A stretch of DNA of 64,000 nt from Siphlonurus alternatus (Eukaryota; Arthropoda; Insecta; Ephemeroptera; Siphlonuridae), in assembly GCA_949825025.1 (NCBI GenBank), contig OX463784.1, forward strand, positions 20,888,761 to 20,952,760, read 5' to 3'. Below the pieces are notes generated by a model, which was not told the DNA's origin, ran no database searches, and saw only the letters and a list, made by a program, of their open reading frames with translations. Position 1 is the first letter of the stretch; every line of letters starts with the position of its first letter. The position numbers and the translations under genes were made by a program. Of the stretch, positions 13,501-25,300 are shown in pieces.

Positions 13501-15047
13501 CGTTACATAATTAATGCCAATATCCCCACAGAACAACGTGGTACCCGCGACTGCGACAGCTGTGATCAACCACCGCATCCACCCTGCACAGAGCGTCAAG
13601 GAAATCCTGCGATACGACAAGAAAGTTATCGACGACCCCAGGGTGGAGATCGAAATCCTGGGGTCGAGGGAGCCGCACCCTACCTCACCCTTCGGGACTG
13701 AGGACCTTGCGTACCAGACCGTCAAGACCAGCATAGAGCAGACCTTCCCGGATACAGTCGTGGTCCCTGGTGAGTTTTGTAGTGTGGGTTTTGTTCAGAA
13801 TTTGATAGTGATTTAATATAGTAATCTGTGTAAACTGTGTGAGTGTAAGGGAGTTTCATTATTATTATAATATTATTTATGCGTTTCAACATTAATAATT
13901 TTAGTGTTGAATTTTCATGGGACTGTAAAAAAAAAAATGATAAATACATTAAATTTGAAACAAAAATTACAATCCTGTATAAGCTGGATAACTAACTTTA
14001 AATTTGATTCAAAATTCATCTTCAACAGACATGTCATGTCAACAAAAATACATTAGATATTCATTTAAACGTTTTTTTAAATATTCTTTTGAGAAAAAAA
14101 CAAAAGAATCTCCTAATATTCTTATTAATTTTTTTAAATGTTCTTGCCATAAATATCTCAGCCATGTCCTTGGCTGTTTTTATGGACGTGTCCACTAATA
14201 ATGAGCTTTATGGGATGAGTTGTCTGCAAAATTGTGCTTTCTAAACAATTTTTGCAGTATATTAAATGAGTATATATTTACTACCGTAGATAATTAATAA
14301 ATTTAACTTCAAAGCCTTAACAATAATAATAAAAAAAAAAAAATTTACAATTGCATTTTTTTAAAAACAAATTAATTAAATATATCATACAATTTGATAT
14401 ACTTGCTTTAAAAATAAATCAAATTAAGAAAAAATAAATTAAAGATTTTGCTGGCTTTACAATAACGCGTTAAAAAAATATATAAAAATAATGCATGCTC
14501 AAATACTATGAAGGTAAAATACTATAATTATATTTTCTTCCGCTGCATCGTTCAAATAGTTTACAGTACACATATACGTTCAAAATACATATTTCCTCTT
14601 ATTGTTGTCAACAGTTCAAAGATGTTTCCATCAAATTCTCAAACTATGATACATCAGACATCCCCTCATCTCTCTAGCCTGTATGCTTTGCTAAAGGTTT
14701 ACAGGTGGTCCATCGAGTTAATGCATTAATAATATAAAAATTTCACATAAACAAACTGCACCTCATGACTATATTGCATTTAATGATAGCCATCTCCATC
14801 TTACCACATACATACTCTCTGCTCAGGTGTCCTGATCGCCAACACGGACATGGGACAGTACCTGAACTTTACTGAGAACATCTACCGCTTCTTCCCGAGT
14901 ATCATGGAGCCCAGCGACCTGGGACGTTACCATGGAAACAACGAGAGGATCTCCATTCAACATTACAGCCAGGCTGTCAACTTTTACTATCGACTTATCA
15001 AGAACTCAGAACTTATCATTGATAATGCTCCAAATATCTCAACCTAG
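1056..15047 (+). CDS. Gene A: membrane-anchored PM20D1-like M20 peptidase (9 exons)
   Basis: Zn-dependent M20 family enzyme of the PM20D1 / carboxypeptidase S type; family members make or cleave N-acyl amino acids or act as carboxypeptidases. Exons: 1056-1075, 4146-4480, 5920-6155, 8507-8593, 9646-9782, 10244-10439, 12425-12565, 13532-13769, 14827-15047; 536 aa. A short cytosolic tail with [11 protein letters not shown] precedes one membrane helix (about residues 30-50), giving a type II anchor. Metal ligands seen: H158 (SHLDVVP), bridging D191 (GRGALDDKGG), E226 with catalytic E225 (GHDEE), D253 (VDEGHP), H499 (RYHGNNER). Exon 1 encodes only MGQYEI plus two bases. It was chosen because it has an ATG, a GTAAGT donor, the phase required by exon 2 and an upstream TATA box; it is the least certain exon. 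Exon 2 joins the anchor and peptidase start, which gene B splits by an intron. Substrate is inferred only from family. Confidence 0.85.
2673..2995. mobile_element. CRE-MITE copy 1 (palindromic, ~320 bp)
   Basis: Near-perfect palindrome with ends AATGGAGTA...TACTCCATT. Each arm holds GGATAGAGGGTGCAAAG, an AGAGCCCGGGAA block and a TGACGT half or full site. It lies in intron 1 of gene A. There is no coding capacity, so it is a nonautonomous DNA transposon. Confidence 0.85.
4601..4646. repeat. Short perfect hairpin
   Basis: Arms of the form AGAGGGATATAT / ATATATCCCTCT flank a 4-6 nt loop, just inside intron 2 of gene A. No function is known. Confidence 0.6.
6185..6377. mobile_element. Foldback element, family F10 copy 1
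   Basis: Imperfect inverted repeat. The left arm has ACCACAAAAAATGC near its end and the right arm has GCATTTTTTGTGGT. A related copy lies at 36458-36646. Located in intron 3 of gene A. Confidence 0.65.
6985..7309. mobile_element. CRE-MITE variant (TGAGATATT ends) copy 1
   Basis: Palindrome with ends ATGAGGTATTAGAATG / CATTCTAATATCTCAT. It shares the core of the 2673 family (GGGAACTATTTTTAAA, paired GACGTCA sites) but has different outer arms. Located in intron 3 of gene A; sister copy at 53934-54259. Confidence 0.8.
8063..8381. mobile_element. CRE-MITE copy 2
   Basis: Same palindromic family as 2673-2995, with a TGACGTCA in each arm. It lies about 125 bp before exon 4 of gene A. Confidence 0.85.
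8652..9046. mobile_element. TTAAGGTAG-ended MITE, interior type 2, copy 1
   Basis: Long inverted repeat with outer ends TTAAGGTA..GAGAT / ATCTCTACCTTAA, with subterminal CGTCGG and GATTAACATGTAAACC. It sits in intron 4 of gene A, 58 bp after the donor. Copies of the same interior are at 33501-33869 and 39957-40360. Confidence 0.8.
10521..10938. mobile_element. Foldback element, ~418 bp
   Basis: Inverted repeat with ends AAGGGCATTGGGTG / CACCCAATGTCCTT, then GCACCGG and AACACTGAC-type blocks in both arms. Located in intron 6 of gene A. Only one copy is seen here. Confidence 0.75.
12033..12353. mobile_element. CRE-MITE copy 3
   Basis: Palindromic family member that ends 71 bp before exon 7 of gene A. 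Both arms carry TGACGTCA. Confidence 0.85.
12609..12947. mobile_element. CRE-MITE copy 4
   Basis: Palindromic family member that begins 44 bp after exon 7 of gene A, so that exon is bracketed by two complementary elements. It contains a long T run near its left end. Confidence 0.85.
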
Positions 15048-15090
15048 CAGAAATTGATCAAAAAAGAACTTTAACTCTCTATTAGTTACA

Positions 15091-15296
15091 GTCAAATCAA
15101 GTTGAAAATCCCACCGGAAGTAGCCGGAAGTGATAGGTTTCTGGCCTTCCTATTTGTATTTTGAAATTTTTGCTACAGGTTCGTAAGAAGAGTACTAACA
15201 TGTTCGCACATTTTCAAGACTCGGACATGAAAAAGAAGACCAGAAAACTCTAACTTCCGGCTACTTCCGGTGGGAATTTTTAATAAATTTGACTAT
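15091..15296. mobile_element. CCGGAAGTAG foldback copy 1
   Basis: Inverted repeat with arms containing CCACCGGAAGTAGCCGGAAG and its complement, and outer AGTCAAAT / ATTTGACT. It starts about 45 bp after the gene A stop. An AATAAA at 15292-15297 lies in its right end, so it may be part of the gene A 3' UTR. Related copies are near 45905-46131, 51192-51385 and 60722-61052. Confidence 0.7.
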
Positions 15297-18200
15297 GTTT
15301 GTAAAGATGATTACTTCTTAAAAATTGAAACAAATGGATCTTATATATTTTGTTTATAATTTTCATTTTTTTGTTATTTTGTAAAGAATTCTTATTTTGT
15401 TTACATTAAAATATAAATATGCATTGTTTTCACTGAAAGTGAAATTTAAAAGGCTTGGGCCATCATATCTTAGGTAAAATTTATTACAGAAGTTTATGAA
15501 AGTCAATATGCTATAATAATAATATATACACGCAAGCTGTGGATGATATAACGTGATAATTATGCACTCTACTGGGCAGTTTCCTCTATATATGTAAAAA
15601 GTATTTTAATGATGCTATAAAACTAAATCACTTGTAACATAGCCCTCTGGTGCAAACATAGCCCTCCACCTATGCTTGTAATTAAATTAATAATTAAAAT
15701 ATTTTTTATAGATATAATTAAATTCTAAAGGTATTGAATTTTTATTTAAAATTATTTTAAATTTTTATTTAAAATTTAATACTTGAAAATAGATTTAAAA
15801 AAAAAAATCCAATTTGGCCTTAATTTAAGACAATTTTATTGATTATAGGGAACCTATAAGGAAATAAAAAATGATACAAAAATACGAGTCGCTTAATGTT
15901 TTACACTAACTTTGTATAATTTATTATACAGTATAATAATGAAAACAGAAAAATCACTTGGGAGATTTTTTTTTATTATTATTTATCTTCATACATTATA
16001 TAATTCTGTACTCATAATTAATTAATTATGTCTCAGCTCTGCATGAACATTGTTTACACTGTCTAATTTTTATATCTGCATGCAATCCATTAAAAATGCC
16101 ACATCACAAATATACGTTTTGTTTCTGTGAATCAACCCCCTAATGTTTCTTTTTTTATAAAAATGATGTTTGTAATAAATATTCTTGTACTGTGCTTAAA
16201 AGGATAATAAATAATATTGCTAAAAATGAAGAGAATGTTTTTAATTTCAATAATCATTGTTTTTGAAAATGTTTATATTTATTTCATCATAACTTGATGT
16301 TGAAATTAAATTTGGAGGAATGTTTATTTTACACAAATACCACTTAACTGATAAGCCAGTGTATCGCCTTGAAAAAGGATGATAATGTTTAAATTTTAAT
16401 CTAGTTTTTGATAACTGATCTGTTCGTATAGTAATAATTATGAAATATTAAATCTGATTACAGTTTGGGATAATAATGTTATCATTGACTATTTAAAATG
16501 CATGGTTTATTTATTTAAGGCAATTCTAAGAAAAAAAAAAAAATGTAGTGTATAAAGTTTTAGCAATTTATTATAGAAATTTTAATGTTGTAATATTTAA
16601 AGTATGATTGAGTATATATTATAATAATTTATAGATTAAAATCGTTAGCCTCTAGCTTTTATGCGGTATAAATATAAACGTGAATTATCAATACAATTAT
16701 TTCTTTAAATACCATAAATTGAATTTATTTTTGTAATCAATATTTGCATTAATTGTAAAATGCTGGAGACACGCTCTTTCTTATTAATAAATTCCATAAC
16801 AAAATTAAGTAAACAAAAAAAATAACACCATGCACAATATAGAGCATGGACCTATATTGATGCTCTAGCTATAATATGATAAGAACAAACAATAATATAT
16901 ATATATTATTATATATATATACCCATGCATCAAAATTCAAATGTTCCCGTAACATGGTTATTATAATAATAGTAGTTTTTACTGTAAGTATAAAATGATA
17001 AGTACATTTTCATAAAAGAAAAGTTAAATATTTTTGACCACTACTGTACCAGCTGTTTCCAAATTATTGCAAACTGTGTGACCTTACATTTCTGCAGCTG
17101 AAAGCAAAAGTATCCTTCCCTCCTCCCCCGCCTCTTACTTTTATTTATACCTGTACGTAAAAGCTGTTACAATAGATGAATGGGTGTCACTGAGCCATAT
17201 AATATATTACATCCGAATTTTATAATCTTTTGTGTTTCTGCAAGTAATACTAAAATCACAGGAGCTATAAGGAATCGGGACGAGTCAGTTCTTGCAGATA
17301 CATCAAAATAATTAACTTAATAAATTGATAAGAATAAATAATTCAAATTATTAAAAAAATACTGTAGCTTGATTTGCATTAATAATTATGGGTGATAGAA
17401 TGATATATTCCAACTTCTTATTTTCCTGTTAAAAAATATACACGCTCTGTCCAATAAGTAATAATTTATTATTTACAAGTGTGCATATATGAAATAGAAA
17501 TGAGAAGCCCATGCAAGAATTATACACAAAATGTAATGAAAATAACTTTATAACAATATTTTAATGAATTGCATATTTTTATAAAACTAATTACCAAAAA
17601 TTCAATTATTTTATCATATTAATATTTAAATTTTTAATAAATTTAATACCTTTGAAAGTGTATTGTAACACGTTAATTGACGTTAATAGAAATTCTCTGA
17701 AATGAATCTTCCATTATAATAACGCAGGGAATTATAATTAATATACATTTAGTATGTTGTATATGATGAAATAAAAATTAGTTGCTTGACTCCTTAACCT
17801 ATAGCCTTCAAATATTATTTATAATGTTAATGGTTAATTGGTTAATAATAAACATGGATTTGAGATTTTCTAATATACAATATAAGCTCTTTGATATATT
17901 AACCACATAATTCATACTGTATTTGTAACCTGCCTTACTATGGTAAGTTAATTAACGTAATTGATAACACCATGAATTAACGGAGAGGTGTTTATTTTAT
18001 TATACGTGGTAACAGTCAGGAATACTCCATAGCAATTATACAGAAGTGAAGTAGTCAGATAATCATGTGAGAGTGCGAGTGATGAAGACAAACAATGCAC
18101 TCCTATTTATAAACAAACGATCAATGAACTATGGAAGGATAGATAATGACTTGTGATTAGTTAATGTTTATCCTTTATCTAGAAATTACTATGGTTTGTT

Positions 18201-19204
18201 ATTATTTATATAGAAGTGGGTACAGCTAAGAATAATATTTGCCATAAAATCAATGTCCATACTTCCAGAGAGATTTGTGTAATAAATTAATGTTCTGGCA
18301 GCTATATTATAATTATTCTCCGCGATTCATTTCATATGCACGTCCCGTTCCCATTATAATTATATAGTTCACATTAAGTGAATTTAATGTTGCAATTGAT
18401 TTTCATTAATTATCAAAATTATAAACAACAAAAATTATGTATTTAGATATATATATATTTTTTTTTTTTTTTTTTTTTATTGGTCAATTTCATTATACAT
18501 CTCAGCCAAGGTTATAACATATAACCTTATTGGCTGATACAAATTACATGAAAGTAAATTTCTTCAAGACCTTGCTGATAATAATTTTTTTATATTAAAT
18601 ATAAAAGTATTGAAAACATTTTTCTTTCAGTGATGGCATGGATTTAATTAATAAAATTATATTATAACTATATTCTATTATTTTCTTGCTCCAACTATAT
18701 ATTAATTATATAGAAGTATGATGATTGTTTAATTTTGTTTAAAATTAACCACATTTATTTCCACTACGTGGCGAATTTAGATCGATGTTTAGAGTGAAAG
18801 TGACATCAACGCATGGATAATTAAATTATAAATTATTTGAAGATTAATCATTAGAATGGGATATTTGAAATCTATATCAGAATAACTTTTGAATTTAAAG
18901 AGTTATAAACAATAAATTAATAACAATTTGATAAAACAATATATTTGTAGTATATTTACGAATTAAACTAACATTTTATTATTTTATTTGTGATAATTTT
19001 TATCATGTAGTATCACCACAAGCATACCGTAACAATTTCTAAGTTATACCTTTATAGGCAAGCCAGCCTGTGTATGTTGTAAAAGTAAAAGGGGATGAAT
19101 AGAAAAAACGGTTGATTTTTTTTTTTTTTTTCAAATCTGCTACTACTACTAGGGGAGGAAATAGAGGGGGAGGGAGTGGAGGGTTAAACTCCATCTGCTT
19201 AGAG

Positions 19205-19214
19205 CCATATAAGG
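19205..19214 (+). promoter_or_regulatory. CArG / TATA-like element upstream of gene B
   Basis: CCATATAAGG is an exact match to the serum-response-factor CArG consensus CC(A/T)6GG. It also offers the only TATA-like core within 160 nt of the gene B ATG. Which role it plays cannot be told from sequence. Confidence 0.4.
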
Positions 19215-19359
19215 AAATAAGTATAGGGAGTGCTTGTTGTGTTTGTAACTTCGGTAGCGGCGTTAGTATTTGTCAGAGTTAGCGTGTGTGTGAAGTAGTG
19301 TTATTTATATTATTATTGAAGTATTAATTTAAATTATAAGTGATTATTATTAAGTGAAT

Positions 19360-22300
19360 ATGTCAAAACCGACAGAGCCGGTTAAAACAGAGGAAGCTGT
19401 AGCGGTTGAATTGTTATCCGAGCAAGAAAGAAATAATGCTTCTCAACAAAATGGAACGTGAGTGTGATTTAAAATGTATTGGTTTTATTGTAATTTGTAT
19501 TATTTACCATTTAATTAAGGTTGAAATATAACAAAATATTTTATAACTTAAAAAATGCTTCAATATTTTAATATCGTAATGTTTTTTTTTATTATACGTA
19601 TGATGTGATTAAATAGATTTAATTAAGGACGCCAAAGCAATACATGAGTCACATCAATAAATTTTTATATGTAGTATTAAAATTTATTTAGTTGGTTGGT
19701 TGATATTTTGGGGCAATTGTAAAAAATTTTGGTCATATATGCCCCCAAAATTTATTTAGTAAATAAATATTAAAACGAATATGAAATTATTAATAATATT
19801 ACAGTATTAAATTGAAATAAAATTATTTAATTATTAATTTTACTATTTATCATCTTTCTTTATTACAAAATATTATTTTATCATACACAAATATATTCAA
19901 TTTTATACTTTGCTATTTCAAATGAATTGCTTGCGAACTAAAAATTTGCCCGTTACGATACAGTAATATAAATTACGTAGGAATAAATAAAGCATGTCGA
20001 TCAAATCAGTTTATATTACTTATATATGTAAGCCATTGCAGATAAATAGAGAGTTTCATTTTCGTGTGATTAATTTATGTACCACAGGCGCAGGAATTAA
20101 GGAGAATAATTTTACTGTCATCGAATATTGTAAAAAAACGTGCTGAAACTCTGATTTCGTTTAAGTTGGCACTCTCTTCTCTTAAAATAGAATCAGGAAG
20201 TTTTGACTCTGGAAAAGGGCGTACGGATTCATAAGAAACGATACTTTAAAAATAAATAAAATATATTATATTGAATTCTTTATAAGATAAAAACAGTACA
20301 TGTTAGGGCTTGAGGCGAGTGAACTCTAGCACCCATTTATATTCCATGAAAACATTTAAATTCAGATTTCCCTATTTTGAGTACCTTTTTCTACTGTAGC
20401 GACTTCATTCAATATTCTACTGAACTATTTTTAATCAAGTTAATATTATATATTTTTTTACTTAATGTTATAACAAAAACCATGTACTGTACAGAGACGA
20501 TTTTAATCGTTTATAATTAATTTAATAACCACATCTTACTGCAGTAACGGATGTGCTCCGAAGCAAAACGCTCGCTGGGGTGCCATGCAGTGGTGGAAGA
20601 AGACCCTGATCATCCTGTCTGCGCTGGTCCTGCTCACCATCCTCGTGTTTTTCTCTGTCATTCTGATCCGCACGGCGCTTGCTGGACCGCCCCCTCCCTC
20701 GGCCAAACTGCAGACTTACACCAGGTAGCGTGGTTAGGAAGGGTTGATAGGGAGTTTGCTAGCTTATTTGAAAATTTTATAGCAATAGCTTTATTCCTTT
20801 ACTGTAGTCTTTAAGATTTTTTATAACAATTTGATCTCTCGGTATATACTTTTTATCTGTTAATTGTATATTAAATACACTTTGGTTAAATATATAGACG
20901 TGTAGATACATCAAGTACGAGTTAAAATAAAAATATTTACACCATATGTTAACCAGTTTTTATTTGAAATTTTTTATTATTTTTTACTTCAATAATTAAA
21001 TTTATTTACATTATTATTATTTTTTAACAGTTTGTTTTGATTATAATTTAATGTAAATAAATTTTCATAAACAATATTTCACAATCAAAACGAAATAACA
21101 AATTGTCATCTCTGCAAGTTATTCATACATTTCTACAAACGTACGTCTAGCAAATAAATTTCATTTCAATGAACTCGTCGCTTTTAAAGGAAGAATTTCT
21201 GTTGAAAACTAAAAAAAATACCGTTTTTTGTGTATCAATGTAAATAAATATGAGATTTCAACTTTAATTTCTTAGCTAAGAATTAAGAATCCAATCTTAT
21301 CATCCAAAGTCTTGTTATTAATTTCTTCTAACCACAAGCATTCAACACAGGGCCATCATCGAGCTGGTTGATGATGGTAAAGGAATGGAGCGCGCACAGA
21401 GATTGGCCGGGGCTCTCAAGATCGCTACAGTCTCTAACGAGGAGCCGACACCTGAGGATGACAAATACTTTCTGGAGCTGCACAAGTACATCCAAGACAG
21501 TAAGAGAATTTTAATACAAACAGTACCATAAGACACGGAGGTCTCCGATTATAGACCCTATAGAGACCTCCGTGACATATGGCCAGGGATTTGATCAGAG
21601 TTTCACTGGTTTTGAGAGTGGCGGCGCTGCTAAACGCACAGCATGGTTGGGCATGGCCCAGTTCTTTTTTTTTTTTTTTTTTTACAAGGATACACCCCTA
21701 AGAGCTTACAGCTCGCGGCGGGGTACTGGGTAGGGATAAGGTAGGGAACGGATAGTGGCCACGGCCTGCATGCTTACGCGTCCCAGCATTCGCTGAGGTG
21801 AGACTGAGGGAACCGTGGAAAACCTCAGTCAGGACGGACACCTCTACTTTTTCTCAATGGACCAAAGCGATGTCCAAAGCCTGGGGAACCACACACAAGT
21901 GCATTACTGCACTGGGTGGAAAGCGAGACGAATTTACCCCAGGGAGGGAGCAGCGTATTTTTTACTTGAAACGGTCACCCATCCAAGTACTAACCACGCT
22001 CGACGTAGCCTGACTTCGGTGATCTAACGAGAACCGGTCAATGCACTGCGCCACGCTCGACCTCTCGCAGTTCTTGCTGCATGGCTGAAATTGCCCGCAC
22101 AGCCAGCGAGAACCGGGCCGTGCCGCTGCGATTCAGTGGCACCGCCATTCTCAGTAGCAGCGAAACTCATCCCAAGTTGTTCAAATTTCTGACCATATGT
22201 CACGGAGGTCTCTGCTGATAGTCTATGAAACTTTAAATTTCAAATTTCCCGCCGTTTAGGTTTCCACCTGGTCCACTCGTCCTCGTTCATCCGATGTGAC

Positions 22301-25300
22301 GTGATCCGCAACAAGAGCCTGCTGTACACGGTGACCGGCACCCACCCTGATAAACTGCCCTACCTGCTGGCCTCTCACCTGGACGTGGTACCTGCAGACC
22401 CTGATGAGTGGGAGGTCGCGCCCTTCGGAGGTCAGATCGTCAATGATACTTACATCTATGGACGTGGGGCTCTGGATAATAAGGGAGGAGTTATGGTGAG
22501 TACAATAATTTTGAACCATAATATTGTTTTATTGTAAAAGAAAAAAAAAATAACATGCCATTTACAAAGATTAATAGTAACAAATACTCGATCATATCTT
22601 TTCCATTCAAAATTAATTTATATTTTGCTTTTAAAATTAACTTTATCAGAAACTGGGACAAATTGAAAAATTATAAATTCTTTGGCCAACTGTAGTTATA
22701 TATTCCTATATTTTCCTTTTTTTTTAAATTCAATTACAAAAAAAAATTACTTACATAATATGTATTAATTTCTGAACTATTTTTTTTTTTTAACTTAGAG
22801 ATTTAACTAAATAAAATCTATGCACAACAATATATTTACAACGATATTCCTAATTATTACTCATATAAATAATACAATTTGTAATCCAAGGGTATCCTGG
22901 AAGCTGTCGAGTACATGATAAGAAAGGGCGAGCGTCCACAGAGAACTTTCTACATCGCGTTTGGACACGACGAGGAGGTAAGAATTTCCAGTACACTTCT
23001 AGACATGCCGAACGTTACCCCTGTATTTGTAGCTGCTGTTGTGTAGCTTATGAAGATCTTTTTGGAAATCTTACAGCTTTCTCTTTTACATTCCCAATAA
23101 ATCCAAAGACAACAACAAGCAAATGATAAACAGTGTTGAGAATTAAATATTCTCATTGAGAATATATATCAGACTAAGGTGGAACTGCATTTAAAAAACT
23201 AATTTAACTCAAAGAAAATATTGTTTCAAAAACTCATCAAATTTTATTAGTTTGTTTAAACAGTACACTTGGTTAGTGGTTGAATAGCATATATGCCAAG
23301 TATTCCACGTATAAGTCGGCACGTACCCGGACCCATACATACAGTGTATAATTTTAATGTAGAGGTTATTTTAAACCAGAACCATATATAAATTATTATT
23401 GCATGTATATATTATATATTTAATGTAGTGGAATCTACTGCTATATTTGCTCTGCATACAACGTGGCTAAATGGTAGTTAGACCCTTTTACACACTAACT
23501 GTGCCCATTAAGAACTTATTTTTTTCCCCAATACCGACCATCTTACCTTAGGTTTTCATTGTTCCCTTAGTTTATATAAGCAATTGCATTTAATTCCTGG
23601 CTAGAAGAAATGCATATAAAGAAAATATTACCACTTTGGTTGATTAAAAGACATGCTGCTATTATTGCATGCATAAAAAAATTATGAAGGATCTAAAAAC
23701 AACTGTTATTTTCAGTTGACTGGTATAAACGGAGCTCTGGAGATCGCAAAGGAGCTGCGACGAAGGGGAGTGAAGGGCTTGGATTTCATTGTTGACGAGG
23801 GACCTACTGTTGTCAACAATATGTTCCCTGGAACAGACAAGAACGTCGCAATGTAAGTCAATATGATAATCAGGGAGTTTCCACTCTTCTAATACTTACA
23901 AAACAAAAAATCTAAATATCTTAATTAACACATGTATCCCATGGGTTTAAAAGCGATGCATGGAGTTGTTTCGTTAACATTTATCATGCATTTTTCTTAT
24001 AATATATATGATATATATTTATAAATTGAATTATATCATTTAATGTATTTTTATAATTCTTTAACGAAATGGATTAATTTACCAATTTGCATTATCAAAT
24101 AATAATATAATTATATGGACTCAAACCAAAGAAGGGCATAAATTACTATTTGCAGCATGTAATTATAAAAAAAAAAGATTTTATTTATAAATAATAAAAT
24201 AGGAGTTAATATAAATATTAATAATATTGAAATTATAATCACTTACTTTTATTAAATATACATTACAAAATATTTTAACATACAAATTAAATAAAAAATA
24301 TTATAATAAAATTATATAATTTGTAATTTTTACATTTAACTTCACATTTTAATCAGTACTAAAAATAATTAAAAACGTTTTTTAGTATTGGAGTCACTGA
24401 GAAAGGCTACCTGACGCTCAAGTTGACGGCTCACGGTACTGCCGGACACTCGAGCTTTCCGCCTTGGGAAACCGCAATCGTGAGGCTCGCAGACGCCGTG
24501 TCCAGGGTCGAGAAGCACAAGCTGCCGTCCCTGCTGGGCAAAGGACCTGAGAGGTTCACCTTCGAGTACCTCGCGCCGCAGGTAAGTTTAGCGCGGGGTA
24601 AAATGGAGCAAAGAGCGTACTTAAAAATACTTTTCCATGCGCGAGAAGCGTTCTCTCGCCAATATTCATGGCTAACCATGTGGCTAACATACAATTATTG
24701 ATATAAGTGTGCTTTTCTCGCCTCGCTTGACTTCGCTCCATGAAAAAGCACTTTTAATATCGTGCGGTGACCATGTGGAACTCGATTTCTGTAGTGACAG
24801 CATTTTAACTAATTTTTTTAATCGTATTATAAAAACTTAAAAATAGTGCTGCAAATTCATATGACGTTATAGTAATGTAATACTAATTACAATAAATAAT
24901 TGGTAACATGTACTTTAACATATATATAGGGAAAGGCATACGTATCTTACAAGTGACTTTTACTTCGCTTTTAAGGAAAATTATTATTATTTTTTTTTTT
25001 TAATGAAGTACCTATTTTAATAAGCAATAAAAAAATCATACCGGATACTCACTGTGAATGTTACATTAATATTGCAATATTTAAATATTTTTATAAACAA
25101 TATAAACACACATTTTTTTTTAAAAATAATAGTTTTGGATTTTTTATTATAATAAAAGCAAGATACAATATTTTTTAATCACTAACGCATCATACACTTT
25201 TTCCTTACAATAAAACTCCCTTGCAATAATTAGAAACATTATATCATTTAATACGGGCTTCATTAGTCCCTTTTCTGACACGTTCAAATGATCACATATT

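Larger units (their letters stand above)
15048..19359. other. Intergenic region A-B
   Basis: AT-rich and without supported exons. It holds a foldback element (15091-15296), short AT repeats near 16890-16920, a T run near 18460-18478 followed by a CAGCCAA/TTGGCTG hairpin near 18505-18540, and the gene B promoter and leader at its end. Confidence 0.6.

Noticed and set aside
14004..14729. Open frames in the last intron of gene A
   Set aside because: AT-rich, Lys/Phe/Ile/Ser-biased, no homologue pattern in the other four genes.
21798..22027. Two overlapping open frames in a GC-richer patch
   Set aside because: They fall in the 5S-derived SINE; no coding pattern.
21968..22055. Functional 5S rRNA gene on the minus strand
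   Set aside because: Diverged from 5S and joined to a SINE body with poly(A) tail and target duplication; not a free gene.
22260..22495. Gene B as an inactive pseudoenzyme because of Asn216
   Set aside because: The metal-bridging Asp215 and all other ligands are present; only the following residue changed.
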